From Glaciimonas soli (GTDB lineage Bacteria > Pseudomonadota > Gammaproteobacteria > Burkholderiales > Burkholderiaceae_D), in NCBI RefSeq assembly GCF_009497155.1, contig NZ_WINI01000007.1, forward strand, positions 193,137 to 257,136: a stretch of 64,000 nt of DNA, in the 5' to 3' direction. The notes below the pieces were generated by a model. That model worked only from the letters and a program-made list of their open reading frames with translations, was not told the DNA's origin and searched no databases. Positions 8,039-18,299 of the stretch are shown one piece after another (within the stretch, counting starts at the first letter, position 1; each line of letters opens with the position of its first letter). The position numbers and the translations under genes are program-made.

Positions 8039-11000
8039 ATGAATTTTTCCGCCCTCTCCATTAAGCATCCGGTTCCGGCGATTTTGCTGTTCATTTTGCT
8101 CACTATCATGGGCCTGATGAGTTTCAAAAGCATGATCATTCAGGATCAACCGGATATAGAATTACCTATCATCACCATCACCACCAGCCTGCCTGGTGCC
8201 TCACCATCGCAGTTGGAAACTGAGGTCGCCCGTAAGATAGAAAATTCGCTGGCAACGATTTCTGGCATACGCCATATGTACACCACCATCAATGATGGCG
8301 TGGTTAATATTCAACTGGAGTTTCGCCTGGAAAAAGACATCAGCGAAGCCATGGATCAAACGCGCGATGCCATCAATAACATTCGTGCCGATTTGCCATC
8401 TGATGTGCGTGATCCGATCTATTCCAAGATCACTACGTCTGGTGGACCGATCGTGACCTACACAGTCAAGTCCGATCAACTCGATGAAGCGGCCTTGTCA
8501 TGGTTTGTCGATAACGACGTATCTAAAGCACTGCTTACAGTACCGGGGGTTGGAAAAATCAATCGGGTCGGTGGCGTTGATCGTGAGGTATTGATCGAAC
8601 TTGATCCGGTACGCATGGCAGCCTTGAATGTGTCTCCCGCCCAAATTTCACATCAATTGCGTCAGGTGCAACAAGAAGCACCCGGTGGCAAAGCCGATAT
8701 CAGCGGCGCGCGCCAATCGGTACGTACCATCGCCACCGTCGGCAACGTTGCTGAAATCGCGGCCTTACAGATGGCTCTGCCAGGCGGCAATATTATCCGC
8801 CTCGACCAAGTCGCCAAAGTCACTGATGGCATCGCAGAACGTACTGCCATCACCCTGCTTGATGGCAAGCCAGTAGTCGGTTTTGAAGTCACCCGCAGCA
8901 AAGGCGCCAGTGAAATCCTTGTCTCCAATGCGGTTCACAAAGCCATAGCTGAATTGAGCGCGAAAGAAAAACACGTCACCATCAAAGAGGCATTCAATCA
9001 AGTCGATTCGGTGAAAGAAAACTACGATGGCTCGATGTCCATGCTATACGAAGGCGCGATTTTGGCGATCCTGGTTGTATGGTTTTTCTTACGCGATTGG
9101 CGTGCCACGCTAGTTGCTGCTGCCGCGTTGCCACTGTCGATCATTCCGACTTTCATGGTAATGCATCTCTTTGGTTTTACGCTCAATGGCATCACCTTAT
9201 TATCACTGGCTTTAGTGATAGGTATTCTGGTGGACGATGCCATTGTCGAAATTGAAAACATCGTACGCCACCTGCATATGGGGAAAACGCCGTATCAAGC
9301 CGCCATGGAAGCAGCCGATGAGATTGGGCTGGCCGTAGTCGCCACTACCTTTACGCTAGTTGCCGTATTTTTACCGACAGCTTTCATGGACGGTATCGTC
9401 GGTAAATTTTTCAGGGAGTTCGGTTGGACTGCTGCCATCGCGGTGTTGGCGTCACTGGTAGTCGCGCGTTTGTTGACACCGATGATGGCCGCGTATCTGC
9501 TCAAGCCTATCGTGCGCCCGGAAAAAGACAGCCGCATGATGAGCACCTACTTGAAAGTAGTGACCTGGTGCTTACAGCATCGCGTCAAAACTGCAATGAT
9601 GGCGACAGCGTTCTTTATCGCCTCACTGGCAATGATTCCCTTTTTGCCTACCGGCTTTATTCCACCGAGCGATCAAGGCCGCACCCAAGTGACACTGGAA
9701 TTACCTCCTGGCAGCACCTTGGAAGAAACCCGTGTCAGTTCTGAAATTGCACGCCAGATCATCATGAAAAACAAGAATGTTGAACAGGTATATAGTGCCA
9801 TCGGCGGTGATGAAGCCAAACGCTCCACGTTGACCATCTTGTTAAAAGACATGCCAGAGCGCAAAGATAGTCAAACCAAAGTTGATATCCAATTGCGGGC
9901 AGCATTGGCCAATCTTCCAGGTCTGCGTACCACCGTTGGTGCCGACGGTAACGGTCAAGAATTTGCATTGTTGTTAACCGGCGATGACGCAAAAGCCATC
10001 CGCGATGTGACGCGTAACATTGAACGTGATATCCGTACCATTCCTGATTTGGGCAATATCACCTCCAGCGTCAATCTGGTTCGCCCAGAAATCATTGTTA
10101 CCCCGAATTTTGCCAAAGCGGCGGATCTGGGCGTCACTGCAGCCGCAATCGGTGAAACCTTGCGGATAGCCACGAGCGGTGATTATGATCAGTCGCTGGC
10201 AAAATTGAATTTGCCAGAACGTCAGATCCCTATCCGCGTGAGCTTGCCAATAAATGCACGTCAAGATTTGAGTGTATTAGAGCGTTTATCCGTACCCGGA
10301 AAAAATGGTAACGTCCCGTTAAACGCGGTAGCAGATATTCATTTTGATAGTGGCCCGGCACGCATTGATCGCCTGGATCGCAATCGCCGCGTCATCATTC
10401 ACGTAGAACTGAATGGTCATGAAATCGGGGAAGTCATGAAAAAAATTGATGCCTTACCTAGCGTGAAAAATCTGCCACCGAATGTACATCGTGGCGAATT
10501 AGGTGACGCAGAAGTCATGAAAGAACTGTTCACCGGGTTTGGTTTGGCAATGTTGACCGGCGTGTTGTGCGTGTACATGGTGTTGGTATTGCTGTTCAAA
10601 GGCTTCTTGCAACCAGTAACGATTCTGGCTGCTTTACCGTTGTCTATCGGTGGTGCTTTTGCCGCGTTGCTCATCACGCATAATTCATTCTCCATGCCTT
10701 CGCTGATTGGCTTGTTGATGCTGATGGGGATTGCGGTTAAAAATTCGATTTTGCTAGTCGAATATGCCATCGTAGCCAGACGCGATCACGGCTTGAGTCG
10801 CTTCGATGCGTTGATAGATGCTTGCCATAAACGTGCCCAGCCTATCATCATGACCACTATCGCAATGGGTGCCGGCATGTTGCCAATTGCCTTAGGTTTC
10901 GGTGCGAATGCCAGTTTCCAATCGCCGATGGCAATTGCGGTGATCGGCGGCCTGGTGACATCAACGTTCTTGAGCTTGTTGGTGATACCGGTGGTGTTTA

Positions 11001-11101
11001 CTTATGTGGACGATTTCTTGGTGTGGTCGAAAAAGAAATTTAGCAAGAAGCATAAAGCAGCACACACCGCCGTCGGCAATCCCAGCGTAGAACCATCGTA
11101 G
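8039..11101 (+). CDS. RND multidrug efflux pump, inner-membrane permease (HAE1/AcrB-like)
   Basis: 1020 aa, a full-length AcrB-type transporter. TM1 begins at about residue 12, followed by a first large periplasmic loop. TM2-6 (about 335-490) carry GILVDDAIVEIENIVRH, whose paired Asp (about 399-400) form the proton relay. A second periplasmic loop follows, then TM8-12 (about 840-1000) with GIAVKNSILLVEYA and its relay Lys near 900. Short TM-proximal motifs (LPGASPSQLETEV, TGFIPPSDQG) are canonical. It is a proton-driven exporter of drugs or other amphiphiles. The closest class looks like the MexK/MdtBC-like pumps of environmental proteobacteria. Substrates cannot be predicted. Confidence 0.95.
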   Translation: MNFSALSIKHPVPAILLFILLTIMGLMSFKSMIIQDQPDIELPIITITTSLPGASPSQLETEVARKIENSLATISGIRHMYTTINDGVVNIQLEFRLEKDISEAMDQTRDAINNIRADLPSDVRDPIYSKITTSGGPIVTYTVKSDQLDEAALSWFVDNDVSKALLTVPGVGKINRVGGVDREVLIELDPVRMAALNVSPAQISHQLRQVQQEAPGGKADISGARQSVRTIATVGNVAEIAALQMALPGGNIIRLDQVAKVTDGIAERTAITLLDGKPVVGFEVTRSKGASEILVSNAVHKAIAELSAKEKHVTIKEAFNQVDSVKENYDGSMSMLYEGAILAILVVWFFLRDWRATLVAAAALPLSIIPTFMVMHLFGFTLNGITLLSLALVIGILVDDAIVEIENIVRHLHMGKTPYQAAMEAADEIGLAVVATTFTLVAVFLPTAFMDGIVGKFFREFGWTAAIAVLASLVVARLLTPMMAAYLLKPIVRPEKDSRMMSTYLKVVTWCLQHRVKTAMMATAFFIASLAMIPFLPTGFIPPSDQGRTQVTLELPPGSTLEETRVSSEIARQIIMKNKNVEQVYSAIGGDEAKRSTLTILLKDMPERKDSQTKVDIQLRAALANLPGLRTTVGADGNGQEFALLLTGDDAKAIRDVTRNIERDIRTIPDLGNITSSVNLVRPEIIVTPNFAKAADLGVTAAAIGETLRIATSGDYDQSLAKLNLPERQIPIRVSLPINARQDLSVLERLSVPGKNGNVPLNAVADIHFDSGPARIDRLDRNRRVIIHVELNGHEIGEVMKKIDALPSVKNLPPNVHRGELGDAEVMKELFTGFGLAMLTGVLCVYMVLVLLFKGFLQPVTILAALPLSIGGAFAALLITHNSFSMPSLIGLLMLMGIAVKNSILLVEYAIVARRDHGLSRFDALIDACHKRAQPIIMTTIAMGAGMLPIALGFGANASFQSPMAIAVIGGLVTSTFLSLLVIPVVFTYVDDFLVWSKKKFSKKHKAAHTAVGNPSVEPS

Positions 11102-11120
11102 AATTAATCTGACGCAAAAT

Positions 11121-11150
11121 AAAAAAGCACTGCACGCAGTGCTTTTTTTA
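11121..11150. terminator. Bidirectional rho-independent terminator
   Basis: An A-run, a stem AGCACTGC/GCAGTGCT and a T-run of seven, placed between the convergent RND operon and the acetyltransferase. It can serve both strands. Confidence 0.9.
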
Positions 11151-11162
11151 CACCCTTGCGAT

Positions 11163-11741
11163 TCATCTCGAAGCTGGAATAATGGAATAGACGCGTGTGT
11201 TGCGCAGATGCCCCTGTAAGTTCTTTCTATCTTGCCGGAGCGTCCCTTCCAGCTCGAAACCAATTCTCTCGGCAAGCCGCCAACTGGCAAGATTTTTTTC
11301 ATCCGTCGTCAGAAAGACACGGTTCGCGCTCAAGTTTTCAATCGCATATTGCGCCAATGCGCTCACGCCTTCACTAATCAATCCGTTTCCCAGATGACTG
11401 GTTCTTCCCCAATAGCCGATTTCAAAATGGCGCCAATCCCAATTGGCGTTATGCAAACCGCTTCCACCAACCAGTACACCATTCGACTTTAAAAGGAAGA
11501 ATGCCATCAAATCTTCATTCAATAAAAAGCGCGCATAAGCACGGCGACAAGACTGCTCGGAATCGTCAATGCCGGGCACCGGCGTCACCCATCCCAGCCA
11601 ATCTTTTAACTGCCCTGCTGACTCAACAATTGCTTGATTAAACATCGCTCCGTCACTTGGACGAGCGACACGAATCAACAGACGTTTGGTATGAATTTCT
11701 TCCGGAAGGGAATCAGATTTTGTCATTGAAAATGCTTTCAA
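11163..11741 (-). CDS. GNAT acetyltransferase, RimJ/RimL type
   Basis: 192 aa, single GNAT domain of the RimJ/RimL/YdaF group. It starts with the typical TKRLLIRVARPSDG strand. Mid-protein it has GSGLHNANWDWRHFEIGYWGRTSHLGNGLISEGVSAL, containing the acetyl-CoA pyrophosphate-binding loop, and then ANRVFLTTDEKNLASWRLAERIGFELEGTLR. Homologues acetylate N termini of ribosomal proteins or small amines. A slightly later start (MTKSDSLPEEIHTKRL, 11726) is possible. It is not in an operon. The substrate is unknown. Confidence 0.85.
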   Translation of the reverse strand: MKAFSMTKSDSLPEEIHTKRLLIRVARPSDGAMFNQAIVESAGQLKDWLGWVTPVPGIDDSEQSCRRAYARFLLNEDLMAFFLLKSNGVLVGGSGLHNANWDWRHFEIGYWGRTSHLGNGLISEGVSALAQYAIENLSANRVFLTTDEKNLASWRLAERIGFELEGTLRQDRKNLQGHLRNTRVYSIIPASR

Positions 11742-11874
11742 ATAAACAGGATGAAAAATGTACCCATGAATAGCTTAGGCTAGTGTGAGTACATCTTATG
11801 TCATTACCTATTCATTGTAAAAGCGGTGGGGAATGCAGGCGGATGGGCGTTGACGTGACTTGATGCAGCTTACA

Positions 11875-11911
11875 GCAAAAAAACGCCTCTCAATCCAACG
11901 AAAGAGAGGCG
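11875..11911 (-). terminator. Rho-independent terminator of the DUF1214-type gene
   Basis: Stem CGCCTCTC (11884-11891)/GAGAGGCG (11904-11911), followed on the minus strand by a run of T (A-run at 11877-11883 on the plus strand). It lies 24 bp past the stop codon. Confidence 0.85.
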
Positions 11912-11934
11912 ATGAAACGCAAATTAAAACGCAA

Positions 11935-13371
11935 TTATTGCGTAGACAAACGACGTGCGTAGCCAGCAGCGCGTGCTGCCAACTGCGCTGCACGTTGCGT
12001 AGAACTAAAGAAATCAGACGCGCTTCCTGCCGGAAGCACTTCCTGCAATCCTGGTGGTACTGCTGTCAATGGCACCGATGCTGCTGGCAACGTGACGAAC
12101 TGTACGTTGGTGATCGCCGGGACGCCACTAGCCGACAAATTCTGCCAGCGAACCATCAACGTGTTATTTACAAACCCTGCCGGATCAATCCAGTTCGCCA
12201 CGCCCGGATCTTGATTGGCAATGACAAAGGTATAGGAACCATCGGCATTGGCAACTGCCTGTTTGTTATTCAAGCTGGATTGATGACCTACCGGATCAAC
12301 CGTGATCGTCCAGGGATTACTGACTGGAACCACAAAATAACCTGCGCCACCCGTCTGCACCGTAAATACTAATGCCTGACCAGTCGGAATGTTGACGTGC
12401 GCGAACGAACTGGCCTGCGTTACCAAAGTGCCCAATGTGGAGGACTGGGTTGGTGATGAAAAGGTATTGACCGGGTTGATATACGTTTTCACGCCCAAAG
12501 TACCTGCCCCATAAGTTGCCGCATCTTCGGTCAGGTTGACTGCTGCAGTGGCAATAATCTGCGCATCAGTAATAGCTGCCGGCGTAGTCAGGCTATCAGT
12601 GCGTTGCACCGATAACACATCTGGGGTTTCGGTATTCCAGTTACCAAGATTGTCACGTACAAGAAGAAATTTAGCGGCGCTTGTCGATTGAATGTAATTC
12701 GTCTGACCACTGGCGGGAGCAGCGCTGGAAATCGTAATGGTGTAATTGCCATTGGCATCGACGACGATATTATTTTTAGAGAGGTAAGCAATCGTGGTTT
12801 GTGAGTTTGGATCGCTGATCAAAGAAAAGGTCTGATCAGTTGGGCCATTGCCTGTGCGATGAGCACTGATTGCATACGTATATTGGCCGCCAATAGGAAT
12901 CAAACGATAAATCGCATCCGGGTTGTCATACGAATAGCGACCAGCAGGTACATTTAATCCGAACCATTGCTTTGCTTTTGCGTCACTGTCCCAATAGACT
13001 TTCGGATGCGCCGGGTCGCTGTTTACCGCTTTCTGAATGGCGCTAAAAACCAACTCATTAATCGTCGGCGCCAATGCTGCACTTGCTTGCGCATCTCCAA
13101 TCAATGCCCCCAGACTGCCAGCAAGATAAGCCGCTTTGTTGGTCGCGATGAGCGCATCAAAGGTCAATCCTCCTGATAAAAATTGCTGGCTTTTCCCAAG
13201 CACGCGAATCGCAGTCGCATCGAGATTCTGCTGATCCGTCGTTGCCAGTGGATTGCCTGGACTAGCCCACGCACTGCTGAGGCTTAAGCAAGAAGCTGCC
13301 GAGAAAACCAGCATGGCAATTTTAGAAAGACGAAATTGTGATGGCAAAGTTAAGGCATTGATTGTGGTCAT
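11935..13371 (-). CDS. Secreted DUF1214-type protein
   Basis: 478 aa. An N-terminal signal peptide (about 1-37, ending SLSSAWASPG) directs export. The C-terminal third carries the signature of DUF1214-like domains: NPWTITVDPVGHQSS, then DGSYTFVIANQDPG, NWIDPAGF and a final MVRWQNL. The middle (about 100-300) is a less conserved beta-rich region with internally repeated patterns such as DANGNYTITISS. The biochemical function of this domain is unknown. It often occurs with DUF1254, which I do not see in this gene. It stands alone between two acetyltransferases and is followed by its own terminator. Confidence 0.65.
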   Translation of the reverse strand: MTTINALTLPSQFRLSKIAMLVFSAASCLSLSSAWASPGNPLATTDQQNLDATAIRVLGKSQQFLSGGLTFDALIATNKAAYLAGSLGALIGDAQASAALAPTINELVFSAIQKAVNSDPAHPKVYWDSDAKAKQWFGLNVPAGRYSYDNPDAIYRLIPIGGQYTYAISAHRTGNGPTDQTFSLISDPNSQTTIAYLSKNNIVVDANGNYTITISSAAPASGQTNYIQSTSAAKFLLVRDNLGNWNTETPDVLSVQRTDSLTTPAAITDAQIIATAAVNLTEDAATYGAGTLGVKTYINPVNTFSSPTQSSTLGTLVTQASSFAHVNIPTGQALVFTVQTGGAGYFVVPVSNPWTITVDPVGHQSSLNNKQAVANADGSYTFVIANQDPGVANWIDPAGFVNNTLMVRWQNLSASGVPAITNVQFVTLPAASVPLTAVPPGLQEVLPAGSASDFFSSTQRAAQLAARAAGYARRLSTQ

Positions 13372-13491
13372 GGTCTTTGTCGAAAAGTGAAGGAAACTTA
13401 CTTTACTTCGACAATTTCCACGTAGAAACTAATGATTTTTTCTATTGATATTTGTTTATTCGCTTATCTCTTCAATTGATTTGGCATATAT

Positions 13492-14001
13492 TCAAAAATC
13501 GATACTATATAAATTTATTTCAGGTTTATCTTCAGCTAGTCTCACCATTTTTTCAAACTTCAGACCTATCTTTTCTACCACCTTGATCGAAGCATGATTT
13601 GCAGGATTCGTAATAGCGACTATCCGTGGCAATTTGAGCGTATTTTTACCGTAAGCGAGCACCGCAGATGCCGACTCATAGGCGTAACCCTTACCCCAAA
13701 ATTCTGGCATGAACGCATAGCCGATATCGACGTCGTCCAAGCCTTCCCTTTTCATTAAACCGCAAATACCAATCGGTTCTTCGCTATCTTTTAAAGCTGT
13801 GAGATAGAAGCTAAAACCTACCCGTTTTTGCGCCGCCATCGGCCCGGCTATCACCATTTCTTTAGCCGCCTCCAGCGTCCGTATACCCCTATCGCCGATA
13901 TAAGCCAACCAACCCGGGGAATTGATCAATGCAAGATAAAACGCAGCGTCTTCAACGTTAATAGTGCGCAAGATGAGGCGTTCAGTTTCTAGAATTTTCA
14001 T
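13492..14001 (-). CDS. GNAT acetyltransferase, RimJ/RimL type
   Basis: 169 aa from ATG 14001 (MKILETERLILRTINVED). An in-frame start at 14028 would add a hydrophobic stub encoded inside the upstream gene's terminator, so it is rejected. The GNAT fold is visible in the N-terminal ERLILR strand, the GYAFMPEFWGKGYAYESASAVLAYG acetyl-CoA loop, and the ITNPANHASIKVVEKIGLKFEK C-terminal part. It is the second unlinked RimJ-like gene within 3 kb but is not a close duplicate of the first. The substrate is unknown. Confidence 0.85.
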   Translation of the reverse strand: MKILETERLILRTINVEDAAFYLALINSPGWLAYIGDRGIRTLEAAKEMVIAGPMAAQKRVGFSFYLTALKDSEEPIGICGLMKREGLDDVDIGYAFMPEFWGKGYAYESASAVLAYGKNTLKLPRIVAITNPANHASIKVVEKIGLKFEKMVRLAEDKPEINLYSIDF

Positions 14002-14002
14002 G

Positions 14003-14045
14003 GGATAAAAATAAAATAGGCTAAACATATTGTATGTTTAGCCTA
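14003..14045 (-). terminator. Rho-independent terminator of cysB
   Basis: A perfect 13-bp stem (14017-14029 with 14033-14045, loop TTG) is followed on the minus strand by a T-rich tract (TTTTATTTTTATC). It ends cysB transcription just before the acetyltransferase start codon. Confidence 0.88.
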
Positions 14046-14120
14046 TCCATTTATCCAGTTTTAAGATGCTATTGCGCAATTCAAACGCGCTTTTCCATCG
14101 ATTTGCGACCAAATAGCTAT

Positions 14121-15053
14121 TTATGCTGCCTCTGCCAACAATGCTTCCATGATATCGGAGCGCTTCAATTGCGGGGCAAATTGCAGAATAAAGTCAACGA
14201 TATACGACCGCAAATAAGCACCGCGACGCACCGCCAAACGGGTGACATTGGAACCAAATAGATGCGGGACTTCGATAGTCTGCAAACCATTCTGGCGCGT
14301 ATGTTCTGCCGCCATGCCGGCGATGATACCGACACCCAGTTCCAGTGAAACGTATTGTTGAATCACATCCGAATCCATCGCCGTCAACACGATATCGGGA
14401 TTGATGCCAGCGCGCTGGAATGCGCTGTCGATATGACCCCGACCGGTGAATCCGACGTCATAAGTAATTAATGGATAAGCGGCCAAATCGTGCAAACTAA
14501 TCGGGCCTTCTATCAGCAGCAATGGATGATGCTGCGGCACTACCACTATGTGGCGCCATTCGTAGCATGGAAATGAAATAAGCTCTTTAAACTGCGATAA
14601 GCCTTCCGTCGCAATACCGACATCGGCTTTACCTGAAATCACCCATTCAGCTATGTGCTCTGGCGAGCTTTGCTGCAGAGCGATGCGAACGTCAGGAAAG
14701 CGTGCGCGAAAACCTTGCACCACACGTGGCAAGGCGTAGCGCGCTTGTGTGTGCGTCGCAGCGACCGTCAGGGTTCCGGTAGTTTCACCGGAGTATTCCT
14801 GGCTGGCTTGACGCAGGTTTTCGGCTTCTTGCAGGAGTTTTTCAACGATCTGCAAAATCCCTTTTCCTGGTTCGGTCAAACCCATCAGACGCTTGCCATT
14901 ACGAACGAAAATATCGACGCCCAACTCTTCTTCCAATTCACGGATCTGACGGCTTACGCCAGGTTGTGAGGTGAAAAGAACGTTGGCTACCTCGGTTAGA
15001 TTAAAGCCGCAACGCGCTGCTTCGCGAATGGATCTTAGCTGTTGGAAGTTCAT
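14121..15053 (-). CDS. cysB: LysR-family regulator CysB
   Basis: 310 aa, standard length for CysB/Cbl. The winged-helix N terminus reads MNFQQLRSIREAARCGFNLTEVANVLFTSQPGVSRQIRELE (helix-turn-helix about 18-40), which is distinctive for CysB. The effector domain (about 93-300) contains AATHTQARYALP and the ALQQSSP segment, which binds N-acetylserine/O-acetylserine or sulfate in characterised homologues. CysB activates sulfate uptake and reduction genes when cysteine is low. Here it is the last gene after cysT-cysW-cysA, 70 bp downstream of cysA, so it may be co-transcribed with its target. Confidence 0.93.
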   Translation of the reverse strand: MNFQQLRSIREAARCGFNLTEVANVLFTSQPGVSRQIRELEEELGVDIFVRNGKRLMGLTEPGKGILQIVEKLLQEAENLRQASQEYSGETTGTLTVAATHTQARYALPRVVQGFRARFPDVRIALQQSSPEHIAEWVISGKADVGIATEGLSQFKELISFPCYEWRHIVVVPQHHPLLLIEGPISLHDLAAYPLITYDVGFTGRGHIDSAFQRAGINPDIVLTAMDSDVIQQYVSLELGVGIIAGMAAEHTRQNGLQTIEVPHLFGSNVTRLAVRRGAYLRSYIVDFILQFAPQLKRSDIMEALLAEAA

Positions 15054-15123
15054 TTTCCAGATTCCTATATTTTGTGATTTACGGTTCGCCCAAGTGAGGC
15101 GGATACCACATATGCGCCTGACA

Positions 15124-16191
15124 TTACGCGCTCTGTTCTAGAAAAACCTGCAGCCGACGCGGTCGCACGACTAAGGTTTCCCCTTCCTTTAATTTGAGTT
15201 GATGAAAACGTTCACTCGAAATTACAGCTTCTATCAAACCATCGTTGTCATCTCGCTCCAGATCCAATTGCGCCAACGGACCGATTGCGTGGGCGCGTTT
15301 GAGTTGCACCACCACGCCTTCTGCACCGGTGGTGTAACGATCCACTTCCAGATCGTGTGGACGAACATAGGCGATACCAGCAGTATCTTCAGTTTCTGCA
15401 TGCGCTGGTGACGCTAAACGTATGCCATCGCTGGCTAATACACCTTGATGAACACGGCCATGGAACACATTGACGCTGCCCAAAAATCCATAGACGAATG
15501 GTGACGCCGGATGCTCATACACTTGTTTTGCCGTGCCAACTTGTTCCACATTACCTTTATTCATCAACACAATTTGATCCGCCACCTCGAGCGCTTCTTC
15601 TTGATCATGCGTCACAAAAATGCTGGTCACATGCAGTTCATCATGCAAACGACGCAACCAGCGACGTAGCTCCTTACGCACTTTTGCGTCGAGTGCGCCG
15701 AATGGTTCATCCAATAACAGTACCCGCGGCTCCACTGCCAAAGCACGGGCTAAGGCAATTCGCTGACGCTGACCGCCAGATAGTTGTGGCGGATAACGAT
15801 CTGCCAGCCAGTCCAGCTGCACCAAATCTAATAATTTTTTGACTTTTTCACGGATCGCCGCTTCGCTAGGTCTTTGCGCCTTCGGTTTCACACGCAAGCC
15901 AAAAGCGACATTCTCAAACACGGTCATATGCTTAAATAAAGCGTAGTGTTGAAACACGAATCCGACTTGACGCTCACGCACATGACGCGCAGAAGCGTCT
16001 TCGCCATCTAATAAAACCTGACCGGAATCCTGTCCTTCCAAGCCGGCGATAATGCGCAACAAGGTGGTTTTTCCGCAGCCGGATGGGCCTAGTAACGCTG
16101 TCAATTCGCCACTGGGGAAATTGAGAGAGACATTGTTTAATGCGGTGAATGTACCGAATTGTTTATTGATATTGTTGACGCTGATACTCAT
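15124..16191 (-). CDS. cysA: Sulfate/thiosulfate ABC transporter ATPase CysA
   Basis: 355 aa. Walker A is GPSGCGKTT (residues 35-43), the signature [15 protein letters not shown] lies about 136-150, Walker B is [12 protein letters not shown] about 156-167, and the switch His is in [10 protein letters not shown]. The C-terminal TOBE-like regulatory domain (about 240-355) ends [11 protein letters not shown], as in CysA. It powers sulfate or thiosulfate import with CysT and CysW. Its ATG overlaps the end of cysW by 4 bp (ATGA), indicating translational coupling. Confidence 0.95.
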   Translation of the reverse strand: MSISVNNINKQFGTFTALNNVSLNFPSGELTALLGPSGCGKTTLLRIIAGLEGQDSGQVLLDGEDASARHVRERQVGFVFQHYALFKHMTVFENVAFGLRVKPKAQRPSEAAIREKVKKLLDLVQLDWLADRYPPQLSGGQRQRIALARALAVEPRVLLLDEPFGALDAKVRKELRRWLRRLHDELHVTSIFVTHDQEEALEVADQIVLMNKGNVEQVGTAKQVYEHPASPFVYGFLGSVNVFHGRVHQGVLASDGIRLASPAHAETEDTAGIAYVRPHDLEVDRYTTGAEGVVVQLKRAHAIGPLAQLDLERDDNDGLIEAVISSERFHQLKLKEGETLVVRPRRLQVFLEQSA

Positions 16192-17132
16192 GATGGCCTC
16201 TTTCCTTCTTCAACAAAATGATGCGTTTCAAGACCTGTCTCATCTCGTAAGCGCCACTCGATAAACGATTTCAAAGCCAACGTCACCAAAGCTAAAAACG
16301 CCAATAGTGACGCCACTGCAAATGCGGCCTGAATGTTGTATTCGTTATATAAAATTTCGACTTGTAATGGAATGGTGTTCGTTTCACCACGAATGTGACC
16401 AGAGACGACAGACACTGCACCAAATTCCCCCATCGCTCTGGCGTTACACAAAATCACGCCATACAACAAACCCCATTTAATATTCGGCAACGTCACGTGC
16501 CAAAAGGTTTTCCAGCCTGATGCACCTAATACCAAAGCGGCCTCTTCTTCTTCACTGCCTTGTGCCTGCATCAATGGAATCAGTTCACGTGCAACAAAAG
16601 GAAAGGTGACAAAAATAGTCGCCAAAACGATGCCTGGCACAGCGAATAAAATCTTGATGTCATGCTCACGTAACCACGGTCCAAACCAGCCCTGAGCGCC
16701 AAACAACAAGACATAAATCAAACCTGAAATTACCGGCGATACGGAAAACGGTAAATCAATCAAGGTCAACAAAATACTCTTGCCGCGAAAATTGAATTTT
16801 GCAATCAACCACGATGCCGCCACACCAAATGCCAGATTCAGCGGGACCGCAATGACTGCTGTCAGCAAGGTCAATTTGATGGCGCTGATGGCATCCGGCT
16901 CAACGATGGCGGCGATGTATGCCTCCCATCCTTTTTTTAAAGCCTCTGCAAAAACCGAAACCAACGGCACCACCAGAAACAAGGTCAAAAACAACAATGC
17001 GACGCTAATCAATATCGTGCGTACCCATAATGGCTCCTGCGTCGCACTTGGTGTTACAACGGATGCAGGCTTGCTTGGCGTTACAGCAGCCGACGTCGCC
17101 GGAGTTGGAATATAACTAGCATAGGTGCCCAT
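16188..17132 (-). CDS. cysW: Sulfate ABC transporter permease CysW
   Basis: 314 aa from ATG 17132 ([16 protein letters not shown]). That start has a GGGAGAGGAAG ribosome binding site. A longer form starting at 17189 would overlap cysT by 44 bp and lacks support. Six membrane segments are visible between about 45 and 300. The EAA loop ([35 protein letters not shown]) contacts the CysA ATPase. The Ala/Thr/Pro-rich cytoplasmic N-terminal tail (about 30 residues) is longer than usual. It lies between cysT and cysA in the operon. Confidence 0.93.
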   Translation of the reverse strand: MGTYASYIPTPATSAAVTPSKPASVVTPSATQEPLWVRTILISVALLFLTLFLVVPLVSVFAEALKKGWEAYIAAIVEPDAISAIKLTLLTAVIAVPLNLAFGVAASWLIAKFNFRGKSILLTLIDLPFSVSPVISGLIYVLLFGAQGWFGPWLREHDIKILFAVPGIVLATIFVTFPFVARELIPLMQAQGSEEEEAALVLGASGWKTFWHVTLPNIKWGLLYGVILCNARAMGEFGAVSVVSGHIRGETNTIPLQVEILYNEYNIQAAFAVASLLAFLALVTLALKSFIEWRLRDETGLETHHFVEEGKRPS

Positions 17133-17145
17133 ACTTCCTCTCCCT

Positions 17146-18018
17146 TTAAACTGCCTGTCCGCGCTTGCGGGTCCAGGCCTGTAAAACATTGATCGTCAAC
17201 AGCAAAATGAATGAAGCACTCAGCATCACCACCGCAATCGCGGTCGCGCCGGTGTAATCGTATTGCTCCAATTTGGTGATAATGAATAGAGGCGTAATTT
17301 CCGAAATCATCGGCATATTGCCTGCGATGAAAATGACCGAACCATATTCACCAGTGGCCCGCGCAAAAGCCAATGCAAATCCTGTCAACAAAGCCGGCAA
17401 CACCGTTGGAAATATCACTTTGATGAAAATTTGCCAGTGTCCGGCGCCGAGACTGGCGGCGGCTTCTTCGAGTTCACATTCGGCATCTTCCAATACCGGT
17501 TGCACGGTACGCACTACAAACGGCAAGCCGATAAAAGTCAGTGCTATCAATATCCCCAACGGCGTAAAAGCGACTTTGATACCCAATGGCTCCAGATAAC
17601 GCCCTAACCAGCCGTTGGCGGAGTACAACGTAGTCAGCGCAATCCCGGCCACTGCGGTCGGCAAGGCAAACGGCAAATCGACCAAGGCATCGATTATTTT
17701 TTTACCCGGGAACCGATAACGTACTAACACCCAGGCGACGATGCCGCCGAATAGCACATTTAATAACGCAGCCAAAAAAGCAACACCAAATGTTAATCGG
17801 TATGAAGCCATCACCCTTGGCGATGTCACTGCGGCCACAAACGCATCCCAAGTCATGGTGAAGGTTTTAAGGAACACCGCCGACAATGGGATCAACACAA
17901 TCAAAGCCAGATAAAACAGCGTGAAACCTAGCGACAAACGAAATCCGGGCATCACGCGAAATGGGCGACTGATAGCGATTTGTTGCTTATTCGATAAAGT
18001 GGCCAATGTAGCCATCAT
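17146..18018 (-). CDS. cysT: Sulfate ABC transporter permease CysT (CysU)
   Basis: 290 aa. Six membrane segments, with the EAA loop [36 protein letters not shown] at about 165-199. The pair CysT/CysW forms the heterodimeric channel for sulfate or thiosulfate. It is the first gene of the visible operon. The start has GAGG six bases upstream, and a second in-frame ATG follows immediately. No periplasmic binding-protein gene (sbp or cysP) lies upstream, where most relatives keep it. It must be supplied from elsewhere. Confidence 0.94.
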   Translation of the reverse strand: MMATLATLSNKQQIAISRPFRVMPGFRLSLGFTLFYLALIVLIPLSAVFLKTFTMTWDAFVAAVTSPRVMASYRLTFGVAFLAALLNVLFGGIVAWVLVRYRFPGKKIIDALVDLPFALPTAVAGIALTTLYSANGWLGRYLEPLGIKVAFTPLGILIALTFIGLPFVVRTVQPVLEDAECELEEAAASLGAGHWQIFIKVIFPTVLPALLTGFALAFARATGEYGSVIFIAGNMPMISEITPLFIITKLEQYDYTGATAIAVVMLSASFILLLTINVLQAWTRKRGQAV

Positions 18019-18299
18019 GCATCCTCTTCGGTTCTCTTATTACAAAAACGGCTAACGAACAGAGATAATCGCACTCGAATGTTATAAAGAGAACGAAATT
18101 TTTCGCATGTACATAGAACCATTTTGCATAACAGAAATCTTTTATTCGCAGGAGAATGGACTTCGGAGCTCAGCTGGCGTATACTCACGCGAGCATTTTC
18201 GAAGAAATGCAACAAAGAAATACTCAATACGCTACGCTGTACTCTCCTCCTGATCATCTAGCGTTGATCATTCATACAAGCACAGAACAGTAAGGACGC
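18019..18299. promoter_or_regulatory. Divergent intergenic region, cysT operon / J-domain operon
   Basis: 281 bp between divergently transcribed operons. The cysT side is A+T-rich (around 18078-18140), as expected for a CysB-dependent promoter, but I cannot define a CysB site or a convincing -10/-35 pair by eye. No other gene is visible. Confidence 0.35.
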
